Positions 17,436 through 24,860 of a DNA stretch of 34,438 bases are shown here, piece after piece. The first letter of the stretch is position 1. Every line of letters starts with the position of its first letter. The notes beneath the pieces were generated by a model that saw nothing but the letters and a program-made list of their open reading frames with translations, searched no databases and was not told the origin of the DNA. A program made the translations under genes and the position numbers. The stretch comes from Shewanella hafniensis (GTDB lineage: Bacteria > Pseudomonadota > Gammaproteobacteria > Enterobacterales > Shewanellaceae), in the NCBI RefSeq assembly GCF_019655335.1, contig NZ_BPFD01000050.1:1-34438 (forward strand), written 5' to 3'.

Positions 17436-18059
17436 ATGCAACCCGAAACTTGGTTACTCTATCTCTTGGCCATTGTATTGATTGGGATCTCACCCGGCCC
17501 CATCGCTATGTTGTCTATGTCCCACGGGATCCATTTCGGCAAGATGCGCAGCATAGCCACAGGCCTTGGCAGTGTGAGTGCCGCTTTAGTCTTGATGATG
17601 GCGTCAGCGGCGGGATTAGGCGCCATTATCAGCACCTCAGAATACGGTTTTACCTTGCTAAAATGGTGTGGTGCAGCCTATTTAGTATTTTTAGGCATCA
17701 AGCTGTTGTTGACCAAGAACCAAGATCAACCCCTTGAGATCGGCCAATCAAAAGGCAAAGGCACGCCAAGACAACTTTATCAGCAGGCGTTTCTAGTGGG
17801 GATCAGTAATCCCAAGGATTTACTGTTTTTTGCCGCGCTGTTTCCGCAATTTATCGATCTTGCCGCGCCGCAATTACCGCAACTTATGATACTGGCAGCC
17901 ACTTGGGCAATAGTAGATTTTAGCTTTGTGATGATTTACGCCAGCATGGCCAATGTGCTTGCGCCCAGCCTAAAGGCGAGCAACAAGCTGCATTGGTTTG
18001 ACAGAAGCAGCGGCGGTGTCTTTCTTACCTTAGCCGCGATTCTGATCAGTCGAGACTAA
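17436..18059 (+). CDS. LysE/RhtB family amino-acid exporter
   Basis: A 207-residue inner-membrane exporter with about six helices. The N-terminal ISPGPIAMLSMSHGIHFGKMRS signature, the conserved KWCGAAYLVFLGIKLL helix and the QAFLVGISNPKDLLFFAALFPQF segment are characteristic of LysE/RhtB proteins, which export amino acids such as homoserine, threonine, leucine or lysine. The substrate is not evident. It overlaps the stop of the opposite-strand MscS gene by four bases, leaving no room for a terminator between the two convergent genes. Confidence 0.9.
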   Translation: MQPETWLLYLLAIVLIGISPGPIAMLSMSHGIHFGKMRSIATGLGSVSAALVLMMASAAGLGAIISTSEYGFTLLKWCGAAYLVFLGIKLLLTKNQDQPLEIGQSKGKGTPRQLYQQAFLVGISNPKDLLFFAALFPQFIDLAAPQLPQLMILAATWAIVDFSFVMIYASMANVLAPSLKASNKLHWFDRSSGGVFLTLAAILISRD

Positions 18060-19324
18060 CCCTCGACCTTCACCGATTTTAAGCTGCGAATATCGTTACC
18101 CGTTGGCGCTTGGAAAGCCTGCAGACCAAACTCAGGCAATATTGCAAAAACATGGTCGAAGATATCTGCTTGTATCGCTTCATAAAATGCCCAGCGAGTA
18201 TCGTTAGTGAAGATATAAATCTCGATCGGTAGACCCTCTGTGGTTGGCGCGAGCTGACGCACCATTAGGGTCATGTCCTTGTGCACTTTATCGTGACGCT
18301 GTAGGTATTCCTGCAGGTAAGCGCGGAAGGTGCCGACGTTAGTCAAATGGCGACCATTCACTTTCATATCAAGATCAGAGACTCTGGCATTCGCCTCGCG
18401 GATTTCGTTGATTTTGGCAGGGAAATATTCTTTTAAGCAATTGATCTTACTGAGACGTTCGTGCTCTTCCTCGCTCAAAAACTTAATGCTGTTAATGTCG
18501 ATATTAACAGCGCGTTTAATCCTACGCCCACCCGACTCAGACATACCACGCCAGTTGCGAAACGCATCCGACACTAAGGCATAGGCGGGGATCATAGTGA
18601 TGGTTTTGTCCCAGTTACGCACTTTAACTGTGGTCAGCGAGACTTCTTCTACCGCACCGTCGGCGCCATATTTGTCCATCTGGATCCAGTCGCCCTTGCT
18701 CACCATGCGGTTTGCTGCTAACTGAATACCCGCCACAAAACCTAAAATAGTGTCGCGGAACACTAACATCACAAAACCCGTCGCCACACCTAAGCCGCTG
18801 AGGAAGTACACAGGGGACTGATCGGCCAAGATGGAGATAGAAACGATAATGCCGACAAAGAATAAAAACAGCTTAGTTAACTGCACAAAGCTTTTAACGG
18901 GTAAACGTCGGCTCACCAGATTGACATCTGAAATTTCATCGACTGCATCTAAACCCGCATAAATAGCGCGGATCATCAGCACCACCAGCCAAATACTCAG
19001 CAACCGGTCGATTAAATTACTTAAGATTTGATGTTCGGTTAAGGCGATAGGCACTAATAGATTGAGCACGATTGCAGGCACTAGCATGGCCAGCTTTTCG
19101 AGCACTTTGTAACGCATGAACACATCGTCCCAGGTGACTTTGGAGCGTAGGATCACCATGTTGACAGCGCGTATGACTACACGTCGAACAATGAGATAAG
19201 CGATACCCGCCAGCAGTAAGCAGGCAATGATCATTATGCTGGTTGATATGCCGTCCGAGGGTTGGCTATCAATCCCAAAGCCCGCTAACCATGCCGAAAT
19301 TTCGAGTCTTATTTCCTGATCCAC
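18056..19324 (-). CDS. MscS-family mechanosensitive channel, YbdG type
   Basis: A 422-residue channel protein of the YbdG (MscM) subgroup. About five membrane helices are followed by the pore-lining helix and MscS beta-domain (KGDWIQMDKYGADGAVEEVSLTT.KVRNWD, then TMIPAYALVSDAFRNW). The long C-terminal part with RAVNIDINSIKFLSEEE and LPIEIYIFTNDTRW is like E. coli YbdG. Such channels release solutes during hypo-osmotic shock. The start is a GTG with GGAGTGGAA immediately upstream; no in-frame ATG fits better. The gene converges with the LysE-family gene, overlapping it by four bases. Confidence 0.9.
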   Translation of the reverse strand: MDQEIRLEISAWLAGFGIDSQPSDGISTSIMIIACLLLAGIAYLIVRRVVIRAVNMVILRSKVTWDDVFMRYKVLEKLAMLVPAIVLNLLVPIALTEHQILSNLIDRLLSIWLVVLMIRAIYAGLDAVDEISDVNLVSRRLPVKSFVQLTKLFLFFVGIIVSISILADQSPVYFLSGLGVATGFVMLVFRDTILGFVAGIQLAANRMVSKGDWIQMDKYGADGAVEEVSLTTVKVRNWDKTITMIPAYALVSDAFRNWRGMSESGGRRIKRAVNIDINSIKFLSEEEHERLSKINCLKEYFPAKINEIREANARVSDLDMKVNGRHLTNVGTFRAYLQEYLQRHDKVHKDMTLMVRQLAPTTEGLPIEIYIFTNDTRWAFYEAIQADIFDHVFAILPEFGLQAFQAPTGNDIRSLKSVKVEG

Positions 19325-19532
19325 AATTCCACTCCAACCTAGGCGCTAGCGCAACAAACCCATACAAAGGTAACTGCCGAGTTGACCTCGGTTAATGCCA
19401 CCCTAGAAAATACTCATGCCCAAACACAATAAATTTACAAATACTTATTTTAAAAGAGATTTTAGCATTTTGAATTGACCAAGCACAAAGGAAAATGAAC
19501 AATATTTCCCCTATCTCTAAGGAAACCATTCT

Positions 19533-20111
19533 ATGTGTCGTTATTCATCTAAGGTCGCTTGTCTTAGCTTTGGACTATTGAGCCTATACCAACCGCTTCA
19601 AGCGGCCGAATATAGCACTTCTAAGCCATTGGTGATGCCAGATAAATCAGAGAAAACCGCCAATGCGCCTTATATCGCACTCATGCTGGATTACGTGCCC
19701 GCTGCAGACAATCTCTACGGTATTACACTCGCACCCTATCATTTCGATAATAATTACCAGCAATGGGGATATTACCTAGGCTATGCCCGCAGCCGTGAAA
19801 CCGACATTATCGTACCTGAACCCGCGCAGTCCTTCCGCCAAGAAAGCCTCTTTCGCTTAGGGTTAAGCTACAGCCTCACTGCCGACTTAAGCTTTTATGC
19901 GGGCGGCAGCGGCTATATCAGTACAGTGTCTTACACTAACAATATTTCACCCAGAATTGTCGATGGCAAACCTAGGTGGGATGAAGATAAAACCACCCGC
20001 TGGGGCGCAGAAGCTGGGCTTAGATACCGCATTACCGAACATTTCATCCTGAGCGCGGGCTACAACTCCAGCACAGAATCCACAGTTTTAAGCATAGGTT
20101 ACGCGGGCTAA
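19533..20111 (+). CDS. Outer-membrane beta-barrel protein, uncharacterised
   Basis: A 192-residue exported protein. A signal peptide (about 1-24, ending LQA) is followed by alternating hydrophobic/polar strands with many aromatic girdle residues: YIALMLDYVP, WGYYLGYARS, LFRLGLSYSL, LSFYAGGSGYIS, WGAEAGLRYRIT, FILSAGYNSS and a final VLSIGYAG. This is the pattern of a small eight-stranded OmpA/OmpW-like barrel. The family is not recognised and no ligand can be named. AAGGAAA lies upstream of the ATG. It is a lone gene in a 208-base gap from the divergent MscS-family gene. Confidence 0.75.
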   Translation: MCRYSSKVACLSFGLLSLYQPLQAAEYSTSKPLVMPDKSEKTANAPYIALMLDYVPAADNLYGITLAPYHFDNNYQQWGYYLGYARSRETDIIVPEPAQSFRQESLFRLGLSYSLTADLSFYAGGSGYISTVSYTNNISPRIVDGKPRWDEDKTTRWGAEAGLRYRITEHFILSAGYNSSTESTVLSIGYAG

Positions 20112-20146
20112 GCCTAATGCATATCCAAACGACTGAGCTAGGCGAC

Positions 20147-20539
20147 TTATTGGGTTAGCTCGGCTCGCGCCTTAGCAAGCTCCAATTCCACTTCGGCGAC
20201 CTTATTGCGTTTCTTGTTGATTTTATCCATAGAACGACCTTCTTCTATGGCTTTGGCCAACTCGTTTTGGCGCTCAGTCAGTTTTTCTTCTAAGGCCGCA
20301 ACTTTGGCGGCGCGCTCGGCATATAAGCTGTCATCGTCACAATGGGTTGAGACTTCGTTATAGGCCTTTTCGAGCCCGTCGACTTTATGTTTATTACCTG
20401 CTGCTTTGGCTTGGGCAAGTTCGGCACTGATGGCCTCTAATTTCGCCGCGCAGCCGACTTTAGGGGCGTCATCGGCCCATGCCGCTGCGCTCAATACCAA
20501 GCCAATAACGACGCCATAAATTCCATGTTTAATCTGCAT
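20147..20539 (-). CDS. DUF1090 family periplasmic protein (YqjC-like)
   Basis: A 130-residue protein with a signal peptide (about 1-22, ending AWA) and a charged helical body of the DUF1090 family: GCAAKLEAISAELAQAKAAGN near the start, a CDDD motif, then a predicted coiled coil with many K/E residues (LEEKLTERQNELAKAI). Its function is unknown; it is periplasmic and probably oligomeric. AGGAG seven bases before the ATG makes the start secure. It converges with the beta-barrel gene and diverges from the DUF3157 gene. Confidence 0.85.
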   Translation of the reverse strand: MQIKHGIYGVVIGLVLSAAAWADDAPKVGCAAKLEAISAELAQAKAAGNKHKVDGLEKAYNEVSTHCDDDSLYAERAAKVAALEEKLTERQNELAKAIEEGRSMDKINKKRNKVAEVELELAKARAELTQ

Positions 20540-20771
20540 CTTAATCTCCTCTCGCTAAATTGATTGATAATGCCGCTATCTGACTGTGTCCTGTCACCGC
20601 GCTATCAATATAGTGCCACACTCAGTGAACTCAATCTGTATTCGAGTCAGTATCTTCCAGCTAAATCCACTTTATTCGTCAAAACACGACTTAGACAGTG
20701 ACTAATATGCGGAAAATTGTTTATGTTAGGGCAGAATATTGACTCAGACGGTTATCGGAGCCAGAAATCCA

Positions 20772-21398
20772 ATGCAAACTTCACTACGCCTTAGCGCACT
20801 TAGCTCATTGTTATTGCTAACATCATCGGTTATGGCCGCCGACGTAGCTCAAATCACCCTAGAAAATGGCGCCCAAGTCAGACTCAAAGACGACTTTACC
20901 TGGGAATATGTGATCACAGAAACCAAAGCCGCGCCCAATGCCTTAGCTGCGACGGCAGTGAGCACCTCAAGCAATGTTGCCAGCGTCCCAAGTGTTTCAC
21001 TCGCCACTCAAACTGTGGCTGAACCTGTCACCACCTTGACTGCCACCGCAATTGCCCAACCCGAATTATTAGGTTCAACCGGTAAAGATGGCATCAAAGT
21101 CAGCTTTACCGGCGGACAATGGAAAGGCGATAAACTTGGACTCAGTTTCGACCTTGCTAGCACCAGCAATGAGCACGTGACCTTAGTCGAAGTCGAAGCC
21201 AGCTTCTTCGCCGATAATGGTACTTTATTAAAAACCGAAAAACTCGAAGTCTGGGAAGCCATTTTCCGCATGCCAGAAACCTATCTGCGCAAGGGCGAGC
21301 AGCGCAAAAGCAGCGTGATTTGGGTCGAAGGCATAGATAAAGCCCAATGGCAGAAGCAGCTAATTAACCTCAAAATCACCGAAATTAACTCCCGCTAA
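20772..21398 (+). CDS. DUF3157 family exported protein
   Basis: A 208-residue protein with a signal peptide (about 1-22, ending VMA). The mature start ITLENGAQVRLKDDFTWEYV is the DUF3157 signature found in marine gammaproteobacteria. A Ser/Thr/Ala-rich linker (about 50-95) joins it to a beta-rich C-terminal domain that contains LVEVEASFFADNG. Its function is unknown. The ATG at 20772 is preferred over an upstream in-frame TTG at 20739 because of GGAG eleven bases before it and the proper signal peptide. Confidence 0.82.
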   Translation: MQTSLRLSALSSLLLLTSSVMAADVAQITLENGAQVRLKDDFTWEYVITETKAAPNALAATAVSTSSNVASVPSVSLATQTVAEPVTTLTATAIAQPELLGSTGKDGIKVSFTGGQWKGDKLGLSFDLASTSNEHVTLVEVEASFFADNGTLLKTEKLEVWEAIFRMPETYLRKGEQRKSSVIWVEGIDKAQWQKQLINLKITEINSR

Positions 21399-21415
21399 TC
21401 CTTTGAGTAAAAGCA

Positions 21416-21442
21416 GGAATTGGACGTTGATGTCCAATTCCA
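21416..21442 (+). terminator. Hairpin after the DUF3157 gene, weak terminator
   Basis: The stem GGAATTGGAC / GTCCAATTCC (loop GTTGAT, 10 bp) lies 18 bases after the stop. The following tract (ATCTCTTCCTCTT) is pyrimidine-rich but not a clean T-run. Confidence 0.5.
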
Positions 21443-21490
21443 TCTCTTCCTCTTAACACTATTGCCTTACTCGCTGTGATATAGGCTAGA

Positions 21491-22522
21491 ATGCCAACAT
21501 ATCCGACACCGTTTATGCTGAGCCAGTCGCTAATGCCAAATCGCTACCCTACGTTATCTATAGCCATGCTTCTGGTGGGCTTAAGTGGACAAAGCCTTGC
21601 TGATACCGTGTTACTCAGAAATGGCGATAGAATCACTGGCGAAATTAAAAACTTTGACGAAGAACACTTAATCATCAAACCCAATTATTCCCCTAAAATA
21701 ACCATCGAACGTAGTGCAATTAAAAGCTTTGAAACCACCCAAAATCATTATTGGAGCATTAATCGCACCCTGCATGATGTGAGCATTCAATACTCCGACC
21801 TCGATGGGTTTGTGCTGGTAAATAATCGACAAACTCCTATTAGTGATCTAGTGTTTTCTGACCGAAAAAGTGACTCTGAGTGGCGCTATAGTGGCAGTGT
21901 TGAAGCCGCAATTGATGTCACCAGTAACACTAAAAAGACCCAAAAGCTTCATGCCAAAGGCGATATTACCGCCGAAACCTTACAATGGCGCCATAACCTC
22001 AAAACTGAGGTTCGCTATGAAACCGAAGAGAAAACCACTAAACGCAATACGCTTGAAGCTCACTACAGCCTTGACTACCTCATCAGCGAGCATTGGTTAT
22101 TACGTCAAGAAGATTATTTTCAAGAAGATAGACTCGACTTCCCCGTTCGCAATTATTACGCCGCGCTCGGACCGGGTTATCGATTTTGGGGAATAGGACG
22201 AGATAAACTGGACTTTGTTGTCACTTACAACCACTTTTGGTTAGATAGTCAAATATTTACCTATCAACTCAATGCTTGGGCAACCACAATTAACTATAAA
22301 CAGTATTGGTTTGATGGCGTGCTGGAGACCTATGCCGATCTCCAAATCGCTTTCCCTGACACGCCAACCATTGACTATATTTCAGACTCAACAATAGGGC
22401 TTAAGTATCTGCTTACACAAGAGATTTACCTCTCGTTTAAGTATGATATTAATGAAACTCAAACACCTTGGCACACTACTCGTGATATCAAGTACAACCT
22501 TGGACTAGGTATTAATTTCTAA
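21491..22522 (+). CDS. DUF481 family outer-membrane protein (YdiY-like)
   Basis: A 343-residue protein. After a signal peptide ending SLA-D comes a small RNA-binding-like or SH3-like beta module (VLLRNGDRITGEIKNFDEEHLIIKP), then a DUF481 barrel of repeated amphipathic strands (WRHNLKTEVRYETEEK, YYAALGPGYRFWG, LGLGINF ending in Phe as outer-membrane proteins do). DUF481 proteins are salt- or acid-induced porin-like proteins of unknown substrate. The first ATG, 21491, gives a long N-region; the in-frame ATG at 21533 would give a more typical signal peptide. The VOC gene converges three bases after the stop. Confidence 0.82.
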   Translation: MPTYPTPFMLSQSLMPNRYPTLSIAMLLVGLSGQSLADTVLLRNGDRITGEIKNFDEEHLIIKPNYSPKITIERSAIKSFETTQNHYWSINRTLHDVSIQYSDLDGFVLVNNRQTPISDLVFSDRKSDSEWRYSGSVEAAIDVTSNTKKTQKLHAKGDITAETLQWRHNLKTEVRYETEEKTTKRNTLEAHYSLDYLISEHWLLRQEDYFQEDRLDFPVRNYYAALGPGYRFWGIGRDKLDFVVTYNHFWLDSQIFTYQLNAWATTINYKQYWFDGVLETYADLQIAFPDTPTIDYISDSTIGLKYLLTQEIYLSFKYDINETQTPWHTTRDIKYNLGLGINF

Positions 22523-22525
22523 TCC

Positions 22526-22957
22526 TCACTCCTGATACGCTAACCTGTGCGCCATAGGATGCCCATCATTCAATTGCAGTAAATCCCATAAATTACCGTA
22601 GAGATCTTTAAACACAGCGACTGTGCCGTAGTCTTGCTCTTGTGGCTCGCGCGCAAATTCGACGCCATCGGCGACCATGCGGCGATAATCACGCCAAAAG
22701 TCATCGGTATTCAAGAATAAGAACACCCGCCCACCCGCCTGATTACCAATAAAATCGAACTGCTCTGGCTTAGAAGCCCGGGCTAACAAAATAGACGCGC
22801 CCTTAGAACCCGGCGGCGCAACGACGACCCAGCGCTTATCTTGCTCGGCTTGATAAGTGTCCTCGACTAATTCGAATTTTAATTTATTAACATAAAAATC
22901 AATCGCCTCATCGTAATCTCGTACGACCAAGGCGATATGCACAAGGGCTTGTTTCAT
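22526..22957 (-). CDS. VOC (glyoxalase/bleomycin-resistance) family protein
   Basis: A 143-residue vicinal-oxygen-chelate protein. Two beta-alpha-beta-beta modules are visible, beginning VHIALVVRDYDEAIDFYVNKLKF, with YGTVAVFKDLYGNLWDLLQ near the end. The substrate is unknown. It could be a metal-dependent lyase, isomerase or dioxygenase, or an antibiotic-binding protein. The ATG at 22957 has GAAGG five bases upstream; an in-frame TTG at 22969 is not used here. The upstream gene on the same strand, the LprI-MliC fusion, ends 18 bases before, so the two may be cotranscribed. Confidence 0.85.
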   Translation of the reverse strand: MKQALVHIALVVRDYDEAIDFYVNKLKFELVEDTYQAEQDKRWVVVAPPGSKGASILLARASKPEQFDFIGNQAGGRVFLFLNTDDFWRDYRRMVADGVEFAREPQEQDYGTVAVFKDLYGNLWDLLQLNDGHPMAHRLAYQE

Positions 22958-22975
22958 GGCGACCTTCAATTAACG

Positions 22976-23614
22976 CTATTTGGTCACCAGTTTACACGTC
23001 ATTTCTGGCGCTTCGAAGCCCCAAACCACTTTCGCTTCGCCTTGATGTTCCCAAAGACTTTCATTGCGGCCTTGATACTTAGCGCCGCTGCCGCTGGGTT
23101 GTACAAACATCAATGAAGTACTATCACCATGTTCAGCAATTAGAGTCGCGGGTTCGGTTTTAAAATAAGTCACCACGACTTCATTAGCAGGATTGCCGTC
23201 ACAGGCATAAAACACTGGGCCGGTCATATCGACTAAACGGTACTGCGCCTGCAGTTCGGCAATACGGGTTTGATAGCTAGCTTCAATACACGCGTGTTTC
23301 TCGTCGCTCTTCCAACACTCATTACGGCCTTTCACCCAACCACGCTGCATCGCTTTTAAAGTCGGTGGCTGTTCATTTTTTGCTTTTTCAAGCGCTTGGC
23401 TGTAAACCTCAGCTAAGTTATTATCGAGTTGGCTCAGTCCCGCATCCTTACAGACCATAGCTTCGATACTGCCCGCATCGACTTTTGTGCAGTCAAAGGA
23501 CGGCACATCGGCCGCCATCGCTCCTGTACTTAACGAACTCACCATCACAACGGCGGCGCAATACCGAGTGAAGCCCAGCCGATTATTCAACATCTTATTG
23601 ATTAATTTTGCCAT
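22976..23614 (-). CDS. LprI-like / MliC-like lysozyme-inhibitor fusion
   Basis: A 212-residue exported protein with a signal peptide (about 1-35, ending AMA). The first domain (about 38-125) has the LprI/DUF1311 pattern: FDCTKV, then SIEAMVCKDAGLSQLDNNLAEVY, and later the RGWVKGRNECW and CIEASYQTRIAEL cysteine segments. The second domain (about 132-212) matches MliC: VFYACDGN, VTYFK, LMFVQPSGSGAKYQGRNESLWEHQGEAKVVWG and a final Cys. MliC proteins inhibit c-type lysozyme in the periplasm, and LprI of mycobacteria is reported to inhibit lysozyme too. Inhibition of lysozyme is therefore a reasonable inference. AGGAA precedes the ATG. Confidence 0.82.
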   Translation of the reverse strand: MAKLINKMLNNRLGFTRYCAAVVMVSSLSTGAMAADVPSFDCTKVDAGSIEAMVCKDAGLSQLDNNLAEVYSQALEKAKNEQPPTLKAMQRGWVKGRNECWKSDEKHACIEASYQTRIAELQAQYRLVDMTGPVFYACDGNPANEVVVTYFKTEPATLIAEHGDSTSLMFVQPSGSGAKYQGRNESLWEHQGEAKVVWGFEAPEMTCKLVTK

Positions 23615-23829
23615 CTCAATTCCTGTATATTCTGTAGGTTACTTCAACGCTTGCCATAGCTAAGCCTATAGCGGCTTAACCTAACCTGACTCAAAGAGTC
23701 ATGCCTTAAATTGCACTCAAAATAGTGTACAAATCATGATTAAATTCACCTTTATCTCAACCTCACGAGCACTTCATTCTAGTGCTAACAATCAAACTCG
23801 GCGAAAGAAATACGTCGACTTAGCCACCC

Positions 23830-23898
23830 GTGTCCACCAGCCTGAACGGACACATTAGCGGACACTCTTACGCCTTCTCGGCAACAATGCGCGGACAC
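23830..23898. repeat. Cluster of four GGACAC/GTGTCC half-sites
   Basis: GTGTCC at 23830-23835 is inverted relative to GGACAC at 23848-23853 (12-base spacer). Further direct copies lie at 23860-23865 and 23893-23898, both inside the longer identical word GCGGACACT. They lie about 41-109 bases upstream of the sigma-54 promoter, as enhancer sites would. Confidence 0.65.
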
Positions 23899-23938
23899 TT
23901 AAATAGCCATTACATTGATAAGTAAGATTAAATTTTTA

Positions 23939-23954
23939 TGGCACAGATTCTGCT
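23939..23954 (+). promoter_or_regulatory. Sigma-54 (-24/-12) promoter
   Basis: TGGCACAGATTCTGCT matches the consensus TGGCACG-N4-TTGCW with the GG (23940-23941) and GC (23952-23953) exactly spaced; the mismatches are A for G at position 7 and C for T at position 12. Predicted transcription start is near 23965, about 50 bases before the ATG at 24017. Confidence 0.65.
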
Positions 23955-24016
23955 GTGGCAGGTTAATGCAACTCTGGCATAACCCGCCGATCCACACAGC
24001 CATACAAGGAAACACT

Positions 24017-24652
24017 ATGAATACGCGCACTCAACTTATGGGCGGTCTGTTTATTCTCGCTCTGATCCCAACCGCCATTTGGGCGACTCAAACAAAGAGC
24101 CAAGCAACGAGCAGCAGTGCCGATGGAGGTATATCAGTCTTCAGCCAATCAGTGCTCAGCCAAAGTCAGCCAGATTTTTCATGGATTTATGTTAAACAGG
24201 ATGGCGAGATGACTATCGGTGCTGGCCACAGTGACGATTGGGAACAGCTGGAACGCCAAGGTAATCCTTATCATGCCGATTACCTATGGGTGAAAAAAGC
24301 AGGCACGCCTTATGTCATCACAGATCCCGCCATAGTGGCGCAAATCAAAACCGCCATCATGCCAATGCAGCAACAGGGTGAGAAAATGAAAGTGTTAGGC
24401 GAACAAATGCAGCAAAAAGGCGACGCGATCAACAGCCAAACTCAGCAACTTCTACTCAATATTGCGGCCGATAGAGAAGATCCTCAGATACAGATGGAGA
24501 TCGACAACCTGAGCACATCAATGGACATGCTTGGTCAACAAATGGATGAGCTAAGCAAAGTTCATGAAAGCCTTTCCAATACCGCAGAGAAGCAAATTGT
24601 CAGCCTCGCTCAAGCAGCCATTAAAGCGGGCACGGCGATAAAGGCACCTTAA
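24017..24652 (+). CDS. Exported coiled-coil protein, uncharacterised
   Basis: A 211-residue protein with an N-terminal signal or anchor segment (about 7-22). The next region (about 50-100) is a compact domain with FSWIYVKQDGEMTIGAG and DYLWVKKAGTPYVITDPAIV. It is followed by a long helical, Gln/Met-rich part (about 105-205) with the quasi-repeat QQQGEKMKVLGEQMQQKG and M.QLGQQMDEL-like heptads, predicted as coiled coil. From memory, a similar YVI-DP plus Gln-rich helix arrangement occurs after M56/BlaR1-like peptidases; this is a weak link. CAAGGAAA before the ATG secures the start. It lies under a sigma-54 promoter and upstream of the M48-pilin fusion gene. Confidence 0.7.
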   Translation: MNTRTQLMGGLFILALIPTAIWATQTKSQATSSSADGGISVFSQSVLSQSQPDFSWIYVKQDGEMTIGAGHSDDWEQLERQGNPYHADYLWVKKAGTPYVITDPAIVAQIKTAIMPMQQQGEKMKVLGEQMQQKGDAINSQTQQLLLNIAADREDPQIQMEIDNLSTSMDMLGQQMDELSKVHESLSNTAEKQIVSLAQAAIKAGTAIKAP

Positions 24653-24747
24653 CCGCCTTTGGAAAACAGCCATCGGGATTTGCCAACAGGCTAAAAGCTG
24701 CAAGATCCTGACACAAGCTTCCTACCCCAGTTGCGCTTAATGCTGAT

Positions 24748-24771
24748 TTAACCGAATTATAGAACGGTTAA
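24748..24771. repeat. Inverted repeat upstream of the M48-pilin gene
   Basis: TTAACCG and CGGTTAA are separated by 10 bases, followed by TTTTGG. It could be an operator for the next gene or a weak terminator of the previous one. Confidence 0.4.
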
Positions 24772-24860
24772 TTTTGGCATTACGCGTGATAGTGGTTGAA
24801 TTTTCGAGCGAAATTGACTATTTTCACGCCGCTTGTCACTTCACTAGGAAAAGGATCAAC

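Larger units (their letters stand above)
23615..24016. other. Intergenic region with sigma-54 regulatory block
   Basis: 402 bases with no gene. The left part (23615-23820) is AT-rich and holds the promoter of the LprI-MliC gene. The right part holds GGACAC repeats (23830-23898) and a sigma-54 promoter (23939-23954) for the next plus-strand gene. An in-frame extension of that gene back to 23915 would run through the promoter and is not used. Confidence 0.6.

Noticed and set aside
23956..23972. TGGCAGGTTAATGCAA as an alternative sigma-54 promoter
   Set aside because: The GG to GC spacing is one base short; the copy at 23939-23954 has exact spacing.
23915..24016. In-frame upstream extension of the coiled-coil gene (start at 23915)
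   Set aside because: It would run through the sigma-54 promoter, and the internal ATG at 24017 has a much better ribosome site and a proper signal segment.
24771..24788. Second sigma-54-like sequence (TTGGCATTACGCGTGA) upstream of the M48-pilin gene
   Set aside because: The GG-N10-GC register fails (GA in place of GC).
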